64,000 nt of DNA from Enchytraeus crypticus (taxonomy: Eukaryota; Annelida; Clitellata; Enchytraeida; Enchytraeidae), in assembly GCA_905160935.1 (NCBI GenBank), contig CAJHZI010000548.1:2329501-2393500 (forward strand). Direction: 5' to 3'. The notes beneath the pieces are model-generated. The model made no database searches. It worked only from the letters and a program-made list of their open reading frames with translations, and was not told where the DNA came from. Shown here one piece after another: positions 63,725 to 64,000 of the stretch. The first letter of the stretch is position 1, and every line of letters begins with the position of its first letter. Both the position numbers and the translations under genes were made by a program.

Positions 63725-63890
63725 GCCCATAGAACAACAAGTCAATCTCTTCACAAAAGTCAATGCCTTATCTGTATCTTATGTAGCTTAGTAAAGACAC
63801 TACTTTTCAGGTTCCCGTTACCTTCTTCATGTCTTGCTTAGTCGCCTCTGACGACACGAACAGTTAACGGTTGACATATTCTTCACAAAA
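63725..63890 (-). mobile_element. SINE-A fragment
   Basis: ATCTCTTCACAAAAGTCAAT, TATGTAGCTTAGTAAAG and TTAGTCGCCTCTGACGACAC match the family. Confidence 0.6.
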
Positions 63891-64000
63891 AATAATCTCA
63901 TAAAATAGACTTTAGGCCTAAATAATCTTATTATATGGTACTTCATATTGTTGGCTCACAAAGTTAATTTCAAGAAATCTAATATCTTGCACAGAACAGA

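Overview
The window is nuclear DNA from an invertebrate animal. It is AT-rich, has spliceosomal introns and is saturated with microsatellites, SINEs and non-LTR retrotransposon pieces. Nothing in it fixes the phylum. The two identified genes (NEK8, COMMD2) are widely shared among animals, and there is no operon structure, ribosome binding site or bacterial feature.

Layout. Positions 1-24,700 hold no gene I can identify; they carry repeats, a solo LTR nested in a LINE tail, and two weak orphan reading frames. Positions 24,772-48,632 (minus) hold a complete 15-exon NEK8 gene: NIMA-family kinase plus RCC1 propeller, about 760 residues, with all exon phases consistent. Its introns contain a degraded two-ORF LINE (42.4-46.6 kb), a truncated CR1-like LINE (26.4-28.0 kb), many SINEs and several minisatellites. 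One NEK8 intron is of the rare U12 AT-AC type. Another has minisatellites at both ends that look derived from its own splice junctions. Positions 49,744-56,663 (plus) hold a complete five-exon COMMD2 gene of about 200 residues, head-to-head with NEK8 across about 1.1 kb. A Tc1/mariner-type DD37E element, intact but for a late stop codon, sits in COMMD2 intron 2. Positions 58,421-62,987 (minus) hold the last four exons of a gene I do not recognise; its 5' part probably lies beyond the window.

How things fit. NEK8 is a ciliary kinase and COMMD2 a small COMM-domain trafficking adaptor, so the shared intergenic region may be a bidirectional promoter; it holds a perfect palindrome made of two forkhead-type sites. 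The repeats form two matched systems. One LINE family ends in a TGCC-N4-GGCA stem, then AGTGCACT and an AG-rich tail; another ends in a GAT-rich tail. Two SINE groups appear to share a 5' part but carry one or the other LINE tail. These tails explain many of the GA and ATC microsatellites. Short-spacer inverted duplications recur at three unrelated places.

All coordinates were read by eye. Exon boundaries rest on splice consensus, reading phase and remembered similarity to NEK8 and COMMD2 families. Repeat boundaries are approximate.
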